DNA of 38,867 nt from NCBI GenBank assembly GCA_019114565.1, contig DXFI01000170.1, forward strand, positions 1-38,867, in the 5' to 3' direction. Positions 23,423 to 31,569 of the stretch are shown here, piece after piece. A model generated the notes under the pieces. That model was not told the origin of the DNA. It worked only from the letters and a program-made list of their open reading frames with translations, and ran no database searches. This stretch comes from Candidatus Desulfovibrio intestinigallinarum. Lineage in GTDB: Bacteria > Desulfobacterota > Desulfovibrionia > Desulfovibrionales > Desulfovibrionaceae. The position numbers and the translations under genes are program-made. Numbering within the stretch: the first letter of the stretch is position 1; the number at the start of each line of letters is the position of its first letter.

Positions 23423-25654
23423 CTAGCGACGCTCGCGGTCGCGGCGGTCGCGGCCACCGCGGCCATGCCGATCCCCACGCTCGCCGCGATCCCCGCGCTC
23501 ACGCTGGGGACGGGCGGTATCTTCGGGGCTCCAGGGATGGCCCTGTTCTTCCAGCAGCACGGCCTTGCGGCTGGCACGGATGCGATCCCCGTTGATCTCC
23601 ACAACCTTGACGAGCATGTCTTCGCCCACATGGGCCACGTCGCCGGGCTGTTCCACGCGGTTCACATCCAGCTGGGACACATGCACCAGAGCTTCCACAT
23701 TGGGCAGCACTTCCACAATCACGCCGATTTCCAGAATCTTCTTGACCTTGGCCTGATAGTTGCGGCCGATTTCGGGACGCTGATCGTAGTAGCTGATCAT
23801 TTCGCGGGCCTTTTCCAGGGCATCCGCCGTGGGCGCAAAGATGGACACGCGGCCGGAATCCTCGATGTCCACGGACGCGCCGGTCGCCGTGGTGATGGCC
23901 TTGATGTTCTTGCCGCCGGGGCCGATGATCAGACGGATGATGTCGGGATTCACAAAGATCTCGGCATGCTGCGGCGCAAAACGCGAAAGCTCCTTACGCG
24001 GTTCGGCAATGGCCTTGGCCATTTCGCCGAGAATGTGCAGACGACCTTCATGCGCCTGACGCATGGCGGCGCGCATGATGTCCGTGGTCAGACCGGTAAT
24101 CTTGATGTCCATCTGCACGCCGGTCACGCCTTCGGCGGTACCCGCGATCTTGAAGTCCATATCGCCGAGGGCATCTTCGTCGCCGAGGATGTCGGTCAGC
24201 ACTATGAACTTGTCGCCTTCCTTGATCAGGCCCATAGCCACGCCCGCCACGGGAGCCGACACAGGCACGCCGGCATCCATGAGGGACAGCGAGCCGCCGC
24301 AGACGGCCGCCATGGAGGAGGAACCATTGGATTCCACGGTTTCGGCCACCACGCGCAGCGTGAAGGGGAAATCCGTATCCTTGGGCAGCACGGGCCGCAG
24401 AGACTTTTCAGCCAGCGCGCCGTGGCCGATTTCACGCCGGGACACGCGCACGGGCTTGACCTCGCCCACGCAGAAGGGCGGGAAGTTGTAATGGAGCATG
24501 AAACGCTTGGTCACATCGCCGGACAGGCTGTCCACGCGCTGTTCGTCGGTGGAAGAACCCAGCGTGGTCACGACCAGCGACTTGGTTTCGCCGCGGCGGA
24601 AAATGGCCGAGCCGTGCGCGCGCGGCAGGACGCCGGCCTGAATCTGGATGGGACGCACTTCGTTGACCTTGCGGCCGTCAATGCGCGTGCCTTCGTTGAC
24701 AATGCGCGCGCGCACAATCTTCTTTTCCAGATCGCCCAGAATTTCGGCGCTCTCGCGGAGAGCGGCCTCGTCTTCCGCCCAGGCAGGATCGTTCTTGAGG
24801 GCGGCCAGAACCTTGTCCTTCACGGCCTTGCGGGCATCCTTGCGGGCCAGCTTTTCAGGCACGCGCATGGCGTCTTCAATACCGGCTTCCAGAGCCAGTT
24901 CGCGCACGCGCTCCACCAGCGTGGCGTTTTCCACATGCGGCGTAAATTCCATCTTGGGCTTGCCGGCCAGCTCCCGCAGACGCAGCTGCGCTTCAATGAG
25001 GGGCTGAATCTGCTGGCGGCCCCACTCGAGGGCGTCAATGATGACGTCTTCGGGCACAAAGAGCGCGTCGCCTTCCACCATGGTCAGGGCGTCGGCGCTG
25101 GCGGCAAAGACGATATCCAGATCGCTGTTCTTCTGCTCTTCAAACGAAGGATTGAGCACGAACTGGCCGTTCACGCGGCCGATGCGCCCGCCGGCCACGG
25201 GGCCTTCAAAGGGCAGGGGCGACAGCATCACGGCCGCGGACGCGCCCGTCAGGGCCAGCACGTCGGACTCGTTTTCCTGATCCGCGGAAATGACGCTCGC
25301 CAGAACCTGCACGTCCTCATTCAGCCCCTTGGGGAACAGAGGACGGATGGGACGGTCGATAAGGCGGGAAACCAGCGTTTCGCGCTCCGAAGGACGGCCG
25401 ATTTCGCGGCGGAAGAAGCTGCCGGGGATACGGCCCGCGGCGTACATTTTTTCGGAATACTCCACCGTCAGCGGGAAAAAGCCCTTGTCGAACTCCAGGG
25501 GCTGGGAGCAGACCGTCACGAGCACCACCGTGCCGCCGCACTGCACCCAGACGGCGCCGTGCGCCTGATTGGCGAGACGGCCCGTTTCAAAGATGATTTC
25601 CTTGCCGCCGACAGTGGCGGTCACACGGGTGGGAGAAAAAATATCTTGCAACAT
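23423..25654 (-). CDS. pnp: Polyribonucleotide nucleotidyltransferase (PNPase)
   Basis: PNPase degrades RNA 3'-5' by phosphorolysis and can add tails. The 743-residue protein has two RNase PH domains ([32 protein letters not shown] in the first, with [11 protein letters not shown]), the linking helical domain, a KH domain ([12 protein letters not shown]) and an S1 domain ([19 protein letters not shown]). A short tail rich in Arg, Gly and Asp ([17 protein letters not shown]) follows. An ATG two codons earlier abuts the GAGGA site, so the second ATG (25652-25654) at proper spacing is the likelier start. It follows rpsO by 220 bases, with a structured leader between. Confidence 0.97.
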   Translation of the reverse strand: MLQDIFSPTRVTATVGGKEIIFETGRLANQAHGAVWVQCGGTVVLVTVCSQPLEFDKGFFPLTVEYSEKMYAAGRIPGSFFRREIGRPSERETLVSRLIDRPIRPLFPKGLNEDVQVLASVISADQENESDVLALTGASAAVMLSPLPFEGPVAGGRIGRVNGQFVLNPSFEEQKNSDLDIVFAASADALTMVEGDALFVPEDVIIDALEWGRQQIQPLIEAQLRLRELAGKPKMEFTPHVENATLVERVRELALEAGIEDAMRVPEKLARKDARKAVKDKVLAALKNDPAWAEDEAALRESAEILGDLEKKIVRARIVNEGTRIDGRKVNEVRPIQIQAGVLPRAHGSAIFRRGETKSLVVTTLGSSTDEQRVDSLSGDVTKRFMLHYNFPPFCVGEVKPVRVSRREIGHGALAEKSLRPVLPKDTDFPFTLRVVAETVESNGSSSMAAVCGGSLSLMDAGVPVSAPVAGVAMGLIKEGDKFIVLTDILGDEDALGDMDFKIAGTAEGVTGVQMDIKITGLTTDIMRAAMRQAHEGRLHILGEMAKAIAEPRKELSRFAPQHAEIFVNPDIIRLIIGPGGKNIKAITTATGASVDIEDSGRVSIFAPTADALEKAREMISYYDQRPEIGRNYQAKVKKILEIGVIVEVLPNVEALVHVSQLDVNRVEQPGDVAHVGEDMLVKVVEINGDRIRASRKAVLLEEQGHPWSPEDTARPQRERGDRGERGDRHGRGGRDRRDRERR

Positions 25655-25660
25655 GTACAT

Positions 25661-25881
25661 TCCTCATTCGCAATGAAGGGGATTCCGCCCAAAACGGGCA
25701 GCGGCACTGCCTGTTTCGTACGGACCCCCCTTCCAGTTGGCACAGCTCGCCGTGCTTTGCGCAACGGCGTCATCCGGGAAGGCACGCGGCCTTTACCGGA
25801 ATCCCTGCCGCCGACGGCAATGCGGTCATCGGCGGACACGGCGAAGGGGAGCCGCCGGGCCCCCCTCCGTTTCTGCGGGTC
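25661..25881 (-). other. rpsO-pnp intergenic leader
   Basis: This 220-base stretch, read on the minus strand, holds a CCGCCGA/TCGGCGG hairpin and several other GC-rich stems. In many bacteria the rpsO-pnp gap carries RNase III sites used for pnp autoregulation. That is only an analogy here; no U-run or strong promoter is visible. Confidence 0.35.
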
Positions 25882-26151
25882 TTACTTGCGCAGGCCCAGC
25901 TTTTCAATCAGCGCACGGTAACGCTGAATATCCTTCTTCTTGAGGTAGTTCAGAAGCTTCCGGCGCTGGCCGACCAGCTTGAGCAGGCCGGTGCGGGAGT
26001 GGAAGTCCTTCTTGTGCACCTTGAAGTGCCCGGTCAGGCCTTCGATGCGGGCGGTCAGCAGGGCCACCTGCACTTCCGGGGAACCGGTATCGCCCTCATG
26101 CTTGGCATGAGTCTCAATAATCGTTTTCTTCTGGCTCGCGTCCATCACCAC
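25882..26151 (-). CDS. rpsO: Ribosomal protein S15
   Basis: S15 binds the central domain of 16S rRNA early in 30S assembly. The 89-residue protein shows the family sequence [41 protein letters not shown] and [27 protein letters not shown] stands 7 bases before a GTG (26149-26151), and the ATG two codons later is too far. GTG is therefore the probable start, giving MVMDASQ. It lies 25 bases after truB and before pnp, the usual order. Confidence 0.96.
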   Translation of the reverse strand: MVMDASQKKTIIETHAKHEGDTGSPEVQVALLTARIEGLTGHFKVHKKDFHSRTGLLKLVGQRRKLLNYLKKKDIQRYRALIEKLGLRK

Positions 26152-26176
26152 AGCAGTTCTCCTTTACGGATGAAGT

Positions 26177-27094
26177 TCAGTTCCAAAGCCCCCGTAACAC
26201 GGCCCAGCGGGGCCCGGCGGCGGTTTCCATACGTTCCGCAAGGGCCAGCGCGTTTCCCTGCTCCAGCAGCAGGGCCCTGTCGCCGTCGGCATGACAGGGA
26301 ATCGCAACGCCATTGCGTACCCTTGCGGCATCCTCCGCCGAGACGCTCACCTGCGGCCAGTGGGGAAGCGCCTCCGCAATGGGGCGCACACTCCGTTCCA
26401 GCAGCGCGGGTTCTTCCATCACGGCATCCAGGCCGCAGGCCTTATCCAGGCCGAAGGGGTGGCTGTATTCCCGGATCAGTTCCGTGAGCACGGCTCCGCA
26501 CCCCAGTCGCGTCCCCAAGCTGTGGGCCAGGGATCGAATATAGGTGCCGGAACTGCAGGCGACCCGGAAACGCACATACGGCAATGCCATCTCCAGCACT
26601 TCCGCATGCGAAATTTCTATGCGTTTGACCTTCTGAGGGGCCTCCCGGCCCGTGCGGGCCAGCTTGTACAGCGGCATCCCCTGATGCTTGGCGGCGGAGT
26701 ACGGCGGCACGAGCTGATCGGAAACACCCTGCCATGCGGCGACGGCATCCCGCACCTGTTCGGGCGTCACCTGCTCCCAGGGAGCCTCAGCAATGACGCT
26801 GCCTTCCTTGTCCCAGGTATCGGTGGTCTGCCCGAGACGAAACGTCCCGCTGTAGACCTTGCCGCCATCGGCCAGCAGATGGCCCGCAATCTTGGTGGCA
26901 TTACCCAGCAGGACCAGCAGCACGCCCGAGGCCATGGGGTCAAGGGTGCCTGCGTGTCCGATCTTTTTCTGTCCCAGGCGCTTGAGCGCGGAAAGACAGC
27001 GGGCGGACGTCGGCCCCGACGGCTTGTCGAGGACAAGGACGCCGTGCAGTTGCGGCAGCGGGGATTTCTGAGAATGTCGGGGAGAATTGGTCAT
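26177..27094 (-). CDS. truB: tRNA pseudouridine(55) synthase TruB
   Basis: TruB makes pseudouridine 55 in the T loop of tRNAs. The 305-residue protein has GVLVLDKPSGPTS (18-30), IGHAGTLDPMASGVL with the catalytic Asp52, YSAAKHQGMPLYKLAR and SSGTYIRSLAHSLG. The C-terminal part resembles the PUA-like tail of family members. The ATG at 27092-27094 is used; a TTG two codons earlier is possible. The ribosome binding site is weak. It is part of the conserved truB-rpsO-pnp series. Confidence 0.95.
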   Translation of the reverse strand: MTNSPRHSQKSPLPQLHGVLVLDKPSGPTSARCLSALKRLGQKKIGHAGTLDPMASGVLLVLLGNATKIAGHLLADGGKVYSGTFRLGQTTDTWDKEGSVIAEAPWEQVTPEQVRDAVAAWQGVSDQLVPPYSAAKHQGMPLYKLARTGREAPQKVKRIEISHAEVLEMALPYVRFRVACSSGTYIRSLAHSLGTRLGCGAVLTELIREYSHPFGLDKACGLDAVMEEPALLERSVRPIAEALPHWPQVSVSAEDAARVRNGVAIPCHADGDRALLLEQGNALALAERMETAAGPRWAVLRGLWN

Positions 27095-27182
27095 ACGCAA
27101 GGTTCACACCATAGCCGCAGATCCCCTGCAAGTCAAAGAGATTTTATCGCCCCTTCCGGCGACGCGCCCCGACTCCCGAAAA

Positions 27183-28442
27183 TTACACCCGTTCTAAAAC
27201 ATTTTCAGTTTGAAACGCTTCGCTTTTCAAACCATACGCCTGTCCGCCGCCTCGCGTTTTGTTTTCTTCAAAGAAAAAACGCTCTATAAGCCCGTGTCTG
27301 CGCAGGGCCTCGAAAAGCGCCCGAACATCCTGCGCAATGCGCCTGCGGCCCGCCTGCGGGAAGGCTTCGGCCAGCAGCGCAACGGCCTGCGCCTCGCTCA
27401 GCGGCTGCTCCAGCATCTGCCAGAGGGCACAGCCCAGCGGCGTCAGACGGTACAGGGCGTTTCCCCGCACGTCGGACAGATAGCCCGCAAGGCCCACCTG
27501 CCGGTAAACGGGGCCCTTACGGCGACGCCAGCAGCAAACAGCAGGCTGCACGACGCCATCTTCCCGGTCGGACGGCGCGCGTTCGGTCGCGTGCGGCGCG
27601 GAGGCGGCCTCCTCCGCCGGAGCGGGCAGTCCCTGCCGGGCCCAGGCGGTCAGGCACTGCGCGGCCCTGTCCGCATCGGCATAGGAAAGCTGCACGCACG
27701 GCAGGCGCTCCAGCAGGGCGCAGGCCGCATGCAGCGTCGTCCCGGCCTGCCCCGCATCAAAAAGACTCCGCTGCAGCAGGGCCGTTACGCCGTCCGCCGG
27801 TCCCAGCGCCCGCAGGCGCACAGGGCCGGAGGCCACACGCCGCAGGACCACGACCGCATGCGCAGCGTGTTTCGTTCCCCACGGGGCCGTGCCGGACTGT
27901 GCGGCATCCAGATAAACGGCGCTTCTGTCGCCGCAACCCCTGCGCGCCGCCACGTAGGAACGCAACGCGGATGATGGGGGCAGCGGCAGACGCAGGCGCG
28001 GCGCAATGCCGAACGAAAACAACAGCCCGTCACGCGTCAGGGCAACCATGTCGTCGCCGAAGCCGGTCCAGCCCCCGGCCATCAGACGCGTGGTCAGCAC
28101 GCTTTTACCCGCCTGATGCGTGCCGCACAGCAAGAGACCGCAACCGTGCCCCGCAACGGCGGCCGCATGCAGCCGCCAGAGATCGGGCTGCTGCTCGCAG
28201 CAGGCCATAACCATTTCTATGGAGAGCGAACACAGAAAGGCGGCTTCCGTCGCCTCGCGCACCATGCGCTCTCCCTGATGCCAGACATAGCCGCCCCCGG
28301 GAGTACCTTCGACGCACCCTCCCGCCTCCGCGTCGCAACAGCGATGCGGCCACAGGGCAAAAAAACGCCGCGCGGCTTCCCGCAGCGGCGCTTGCGTAAT
28401 GCGCAGGGGCCACGGCAGCCCCTCAAAGTAAAAAGTCGTCAT
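27183..28442 (-). CDS. HprK-like kinase fused to C-terminal PqqD domain
   Basis: The 419-residue protein has an N-terminal half related to HPr kinase-like proteins: LHAAAVAGHGCGLLLCGTHQAGKSVLTTRLMAGG (P-loop GTHQAGKS at 107-114) followed by FGDDMVAL (129-136). A Pro/Ala linker spans about 270-308. Residues 310-390 form a winged-helix domain (VYRQVGLAGYLSDV, YRLTPLGCALWQML, ALLAEAF, DVRALFEALRRHGLIERF) of PqqD type, a peptide-recognition domain in RiPP pathways. HprK homologues phosphorylate peptides in some lasso-peptide clusters. The last ~30 residues (after LIERFF) are encoded by repeat A copy 12. The gene begins 7 bases from repeat A copy 13. No radical SAM enzyme or protease lies nearby. 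Confidence 0.72.
   Translation of the reverse strand: MTTFYFEGLPWPLRITQAPLREAARRFFALWPHRCCDAEAGGCVEGTPGGGYVWHQGERMVREATEAAFLCSLSIEMVMACCEQQPDLWRLHAAAVAGHGCGLLLCGTHQAGKSVLTTRLMAGGWTGFGDDMVALTRDGLLFSFGIAPRLRLPLPPSSALRSYVAARRGCGDRSAVYLDAAQSGTAPWGTKHAAHAVVVLRRVASGPVRLRALGPADGVTALLQRSLFDAGQAGTTLHAACALLERLPCVQLSYADADRAAQCLTAWARQGLPAPAEEAASAPHATERAPSDREDGVVQPAVCCWRRRKGPVYRQVGLAGYLSDVRGNALYRLTPLGCALWQMLEQPLSEAQAVALLAEAFPQAGRRRIAQDVRALFEALRRHGLIERFFFEENKTRGGGQAYGLKSEAFQTENVLERV
27195..27286 (+). repeat. Repeat A copy 12 (internally deleted, inside a coding region)
   Basis: The first hairpin is joined to the right end, with about 55 central bases missing. It is flanked by TA on both sides. The right end enters the 3' part of the HprK-PqqD gene in a frame where TATAGAGCG is read as ATA-GAG-CG, so the protein continues through it to a stop beyond. 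Confidence 0.85.
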
Positions 28443-28448
28443 GTATCC

Positions 28449-28591
28449 AGAGCAGTTTCTGTTTGAAGCGTTTCGCTGCAAACCTGCGGCCTGTCGTTTC
28501 GCGGAAACAGCGCATTTTTTCCGTTCACTTTGGACCGGGCGGCGTTATGCCGCCGCCTCGCGCTTCACCTTTTTCAAAGTTGAAACGCTCT
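28449..28591 (+). repeat. Repeat A copy 13 (full length)
   Basis: Full-length element, more diverged in the left hairpin (GTTTGAAGCGTTTCGCTGCAA). The right end provides the TAG stop (28590-28592, minus strand) of the repeat-peptide gene. The left end lies 7 bases from the start codon of the HprK-PqqD gene. Confidence 0.88.
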
Positions 28592-28892
28592 AGCGCGGCT
28601 GCCAGCCGCCCAGACCGCCGGGATTACGGTATCCGCCGTCATGATAGTTCCCGCGATAGCCGCCGTTCCAGTGGCCGTGGGGGTAGGAAGGGCGGGTGTA
28701 GCGCGTCGGACGGGTATAGCGGGTCGGACGGGTGGGGCGGGTATAGCGCGTCGGGCGCGTATAACGGCTGTGTGCCTGAGCCGCATTCAGCCCCAGCAGA
28801 GCCGGAGCAGCATAGACAGCGCCTGCCGCAACCAGTGCCGCAAGCAGGGCCCGCCGCCGGGAGTGCAGCTTCTGTTCCGCGGATTGCTTCAT
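28590..28892 (-). CDS. Exported peptide with Tyr-Thr-Arg-Pro repeats
   Basis: The 100-residue protein has a twin-arginine-like signal (SRRRALLAALVAAGA, residues 11-25; probable cleavage after AQA, residue 40). A repetitive mature part starts RYTRPT RYTRPT RPT RYTRPT RYTRPS (residues 43-69), followed by a Gly/His/Tyr-rich tail (HGHWNGGYRGNYHDGGYRN) ending GGWQPR. DNA of the repeat is a tandem of about 18 bases. GGAGG 7 bases before the ATG makes it a well-supported gene. The neighbours are the DUF533 gene upstream (32-base gap) and the HprK-PqqD gene downstream. No known family is recognised; it could be a cell-surface or peptide substrate protein. Confidence 0.72.
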   Translation of the reverse strand: MKQSAEQKLHSRRRALLAALVAAGAVYAAPALLGLNAAQAHSRYTRPTRYTRPTRPTRYTRPTRYTRPSYPHGHWNGGYRGNYHDGGYRNPGGLGGWQPR

Positions 28893-28924
28893 GATCTGGC
28901 CTCCGAAACATGTTTCGGCATTCG

Positions 28925-29734
28925 TTACATGGCCGCCTGCTGCTGCCGAAATTCCGCAACCTGCGCATCCAGCGTCGCCTTTTCGGCCGCGCCGATACCC
29001 AGAGAGGCTGCCAGCGCATCAAGATAGCTGCGCTCCATAAAATGATCGCCACCCGTAATCATGGCGGAGATACGATAGAGATCCAGCGCTTCCTCGCGAT
29101 TGCGAACACGCGCAGCCAGAACGCCGGGGTCCAGGGGCTGCTCCAGCGAACGCGCCACCAGGGCATCCGCGCTCTGTCCGGGGAACAAATGCGCCGCCGC
29201 TTCCTGAATATGCGCCTTTTCCTTCTCGTCAATATGCCCGTCGGCACGCGCCGCAAAAATCATGGCTTCCAGCAGCAGACGGGCGCTCTCGTCCTGCATG
29301 GGCAGGGCCGCCTGCTGCGCCGGAGGCGCAAGCTCCGGCTGCATCACGGTCGCCCGTGCCGGTTCCGCGGGCTGCGCGGAGCCCCCGCCGGACCACTTCT
29401 GAAACATCTTCCATGCCAGCGCGCCGACTGCCGCCGTGCCGCCCACCACCAGCGCGCCCTGAGCCACCTTGCGGGCCGTCTTGCCGGACATGAGCGTTCC
29501 CAGCAGACCGCCGAAGGCGGCGGAACCCAGCAGCGCCCCGAAACCTCCGGCGGCATTGGCCATATTGCCGACGCTGCGGGACGCGCTGCCTGCCATACCG
29601 GCCAGCCCGTCCTTCATGCTCTGCGCCGTCGGGTTCTGCCCTATGCCGCCGAGCATACCGCCAATCTTTTCCTTGACCTCATTGCCGAACTGCGAATTCA
29701 GCTGGGAACCCAGCTTGCTGAACAAATCTTTCAT
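28925..29734 (-). CDS. DUF533/TerB-like protein
   Basis: The 269-residue protein begins MKDLFSKLGSQLNSQFGNEVKEKIGGMLGG. A Gly/Ala-rich region follows (50-110, including one hydrophobic segment GALVVGGTAAVGALAW, 93-108), then a Pro/Ala linker. The TerB-like helical domain (from about 165) contains LLLEAMIFAARADGHIDEKEKAHI, typical of DUF533. Function is unknown; TerB-like domains bind metal ions. The ATG at 29732-29734 with AAGGTG 5 bases upstream is preferred to the longer frame. It sits between nrnA (upstream) and the exported peptide gene, on the same strand. Confidence 0.82.
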   Translation of the reverse strand: MKDLFSKLGSQLNSQFGNEVKEKIGGMLGGIGQNPTAQSMKDGLAGMAGSASRSVGNMANAAGGFGALLGSAAFGGLLGTLMSGKTARKVAQGALVVGGTAAVGALAWKMFQKWSGGGSAQPAEPARATVMQPELAPPAQQAALPMQDESARLLLEAMIFAARADGHIDEKEKAHIQEAAAHLFPGQSADALVARSLEQPLDPGVLAARVRNREEALDLYRISAMITGGDHFMERSYLDALAASLGIGAAEKATLDAQVAEFRQQQAAM

Positions 29735-29878
29735 TATAGCACCTTGCGGCCTGCGCCGCGCTTGCCCGCTGCGGTCGGTCGCGACAGCGACTCCCGGGGG
29801 AAGATACAGACATCGGAATGCCCGGAGCAACAGGCTCCGAGCTGATGCCAGTATGCCGCAGCACTTGTCAGCGAAGCG

Positions 29879-30910
29879 TCAGTCTCCCGCGGTCTCTTCC
29901 TTGTCCAGCTGCGCCGCGGCTGCCGCAAGCACGGCGTCCTCGGCATCCTCCTGCCGCATGGTCAGCAGGCCGCCCGCCGCATTGCGATGTCCGCCGCCGC
30001 CAAAAAGCGCCGCCACATCCCGGACGCTGGTTGTTCCGCTGGAACGCATGCTCAGCTTGAATGTGCCGGGCGCATCTTCTCGCAGAAGCGCCGCCATACG
30101 CACGCCCTGCAGGCGCCGGATCTGCTCCACAATACCTTCGCAATCCTCCTTGCGCGCACCGCAACGCCGCAAATCTTCCAGTGTCACGGTGCACAGGGCA
30201 ATGCTCCCCTGACGGGCGCAGCGGATGCCGCCCAGAGAACGCACCCAGAGGCGCAGCCGTCCCATGCTCCAGGAGCTTTCAAGACGCTCGCGCATGCCGT
30301 GCAGATCACAGCCGTTCTCCACCAGCAGAGCCGTCAGCCGCAGGACTTCCGCCGACGTATTGCCGTGCATGAAGCCCCCGGTATCGGTAATCAGCCCCAG
30401 CATGACCGCCTGTGCAAAGTCGCCCGTGGGGGGCACGCCCAGCGCAAAACCCACATAGGCCGCAAGCTGGGCCGTTGCCGCCGCCCCCGGCTCAATCCAG
30501 CGGGCCACGGCGGGCATGGGTTCGCCCAGATGATGATCGATGTTGACGACCGGCAGGGTCGCCAGCAGGGGTTCCAGATCGCCGCCCACGCGCCGGGCTT
30601 CGCTGCAGTCGGCCACCAGCGCCGTCGAGGGCGAGAACGGCAATGTGCCGACGCTGTTGCGCAGCACGCCGGGCAGGGGCAGAAATTGCAGATAGTCATA
30701 GATGCCCGTGGCGCTGTAAAGCACAAACTCCTTGCCCAGAAAGCGCAGGATATGCCCCAGCGCGGCCACGGCTCCCAGCGCGTCGCCGTCCGGGTTCACA
30801 TGCCCGGAAACAATGAAACGATCGCCGCTGCGCAGAGCCTCGGCCATACGCAGCGCATCTCCGCGCCAGCTTTCCGGTATATAGTCCAGAAAAGATTCAT
30901 TCTGCAGCAT
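29879..30910 (-). CDS. nrnA: DHH-family oligoribonuclease/PAP phosphatase (NrnA)
   Basis: NrnA-type enzymes degrade nanoRNA and hydrolyse 3'-phosphoadenosine 5'-phosphate (pAp), a by-product of sulfate activation where PAPS is used. The 343-residue protein has SGHVNPDGDALGAV (35-48; D41, D43), VVNIDHHLGE with the DHH motif, LITDTGGFMHGNTS, and the DHHA1 motif FGGGGHRNAAGG near the C-terminus. The ATG at 30908-30910 overlaps the DUF503 gene by 14 bases, so translation is coupled. Confidence 0.92.
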   Translation of the reverse strand: MLQNESFLDYIPESWRGDALRMAEALRSGDRFIVSGHVNPDGDALGAVAALGHILRFLGKEFVLYSATGIYDYLQFLPLPGVLRNSVGTLPFSPSTALVADCSEARRVGGDLEPLLATLPVVNIDHHLGEPMPAVARWIEPGAAATAQLAAYVGFALGVPPTGDFAQAVMLGLITDTGGFMHGNTSAEVLRLTALLVENGCDLHGMRERLESSWSMGRLRLWVRSLGGIRCARQGSIALCTVTLEDLRRCGARKEDCEGIVEQIRRLQGVRMAALLREDAPGTFKLSMRSSGTTSVRDVAALFGGGGHRNAAGGLLTMRQEDAEDAVLAAAAAQLDKEETAGD

Positions 30911-31199
30911 AAATTTCCACCTGACTGTCTGTCATACGCTCAGGACAAACCTCTTCCATCATCAGCAGGCATTTGTCCATGCGGCTGCGCAAATGCGCTT
31001 CACTATTGGAAAGAGAGGCCACGGCAAGACGCAGCCGCGTCAGGCTGTCTTCCGTTCCGGCCTCCGCAATGGCGACGTTGAAGGTATTGCGCACCTTCTG
31101 TTTCAGGCTGTTGGCCACGCGCCGTTTGCCTTTCAGATTATCGTTGCCGTCCAGACTGAATTCCACTGTCAGCACCGCTACAAAAAGCGTCGCCCCCAT
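30897..31199 (-). CDS. DUF503 protein
   Basis: The 100-residue protein matches DUF503: VAVLTVEFSLDG, LKGKRRVANSLKQKVRNTFNVAIAEAGTED, LRLAVASLSNSEAHLRSRMD. Such proteins lie next to rbfA/infB in many bacteria; their function is unknown. It overlaps nrnA by 14 bases. In relatives I know, rbfA usually lies in this place; here there is no room for it. Confidence 0.88.
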   Translation of the reverse strand: MGATLFVAVLTVEFSLDGNDNLKGKRRVANSLKQKVRNTFNVAIAEAGTEDSLTRLRLAVASLSNSEAHLRSRMDKCLLMMEEVCPERMTDSQVEIYAAE

Positions 31200-31279
31200 G
31201 CGCCTCCCCTGTCTGCCTTTTCCTGACGTTCATCAGAACCTCTGTTACCACTATCCCCAGTTTATTCGGGGAGAACATT

Positions 31280-31426
31280 AGAGCATTTTTAGTTTGAAAT
31301 GCTTCGCATTTCAAACCATACGGCCTGTCGTTTCGCGGAAAAAGCGCGGTTTTTTCCGCTCACTTTGGGCCGGGCGGCGCTGTGCCGCCGCCTCGCGTTT
31401 CACCTTTTTCAAAGGTAAAACGCTCT
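31280..31426 (+). repeat. Repeat A copy 14 (full length, best reference copy)
   Basis: Four hairpins follow in order. H1 is GTTTGAAATGC/GCATTTCAAAC (11 bp, 3-base loop). H2 is GCGGAAAAA/TTTTTCCGC. H3 is GGGCGGC/GCCGCC. H4 is CACCTTT/AAAGGT-. The ends AGAGCATTTTTAGTTTGAAA and, reversed, AGAGCGTTTTACCTTTGAAA are imperfect inverted repeats. It is flanked by TA on both sides and lies between DUF503 and infB. The remaining bases of the 31200-31569 gap hold the infB terminator and nothing else recognised. Confidence 0.95.
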
Positions 31427-31504
31427 ATTCAATGGCAGAACGCTCTGAGTTTCATGGCTCTACCCTTCCCAAAAGTTCGCCGCAGGTCAAGCTCCGCTCC
31501 GGAG

Positions 31505-31541
31505 ACAAAAAACGACGCCCCGTCATGAGGACGGAGCGTCG
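31505..31541 (-). terminator. Intrinsic terminator of infB
   Basis: On the minus strand CGACGCTCCGTC/GACGGGGCGTCG (12 bp with one G-U pair) is followed by TTTTTTG, 28 bases after the infB stop. It ends the rimP-nusA-ylxR-infB unit before the DUF503 gene. Confidence 0.9.
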
Positions 31542-31569
31542 CATTTTCATCGGGAAAGAGGAAAGAAGG

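Noticed and set aside
23126-25921. Plus-strand open frame of 931 codons opposite pnp
   Set aside because: It is antisense to a complete PNPase with all domains. It has no ribosome binding site and a shadow-like composition.
28641-28770. Possible CRISPR-like array in the repetitive stretch
   Set aside because: The tandem units are about 18 bases without spacers and encode the RYTRPT repeats of a well-supported gene.
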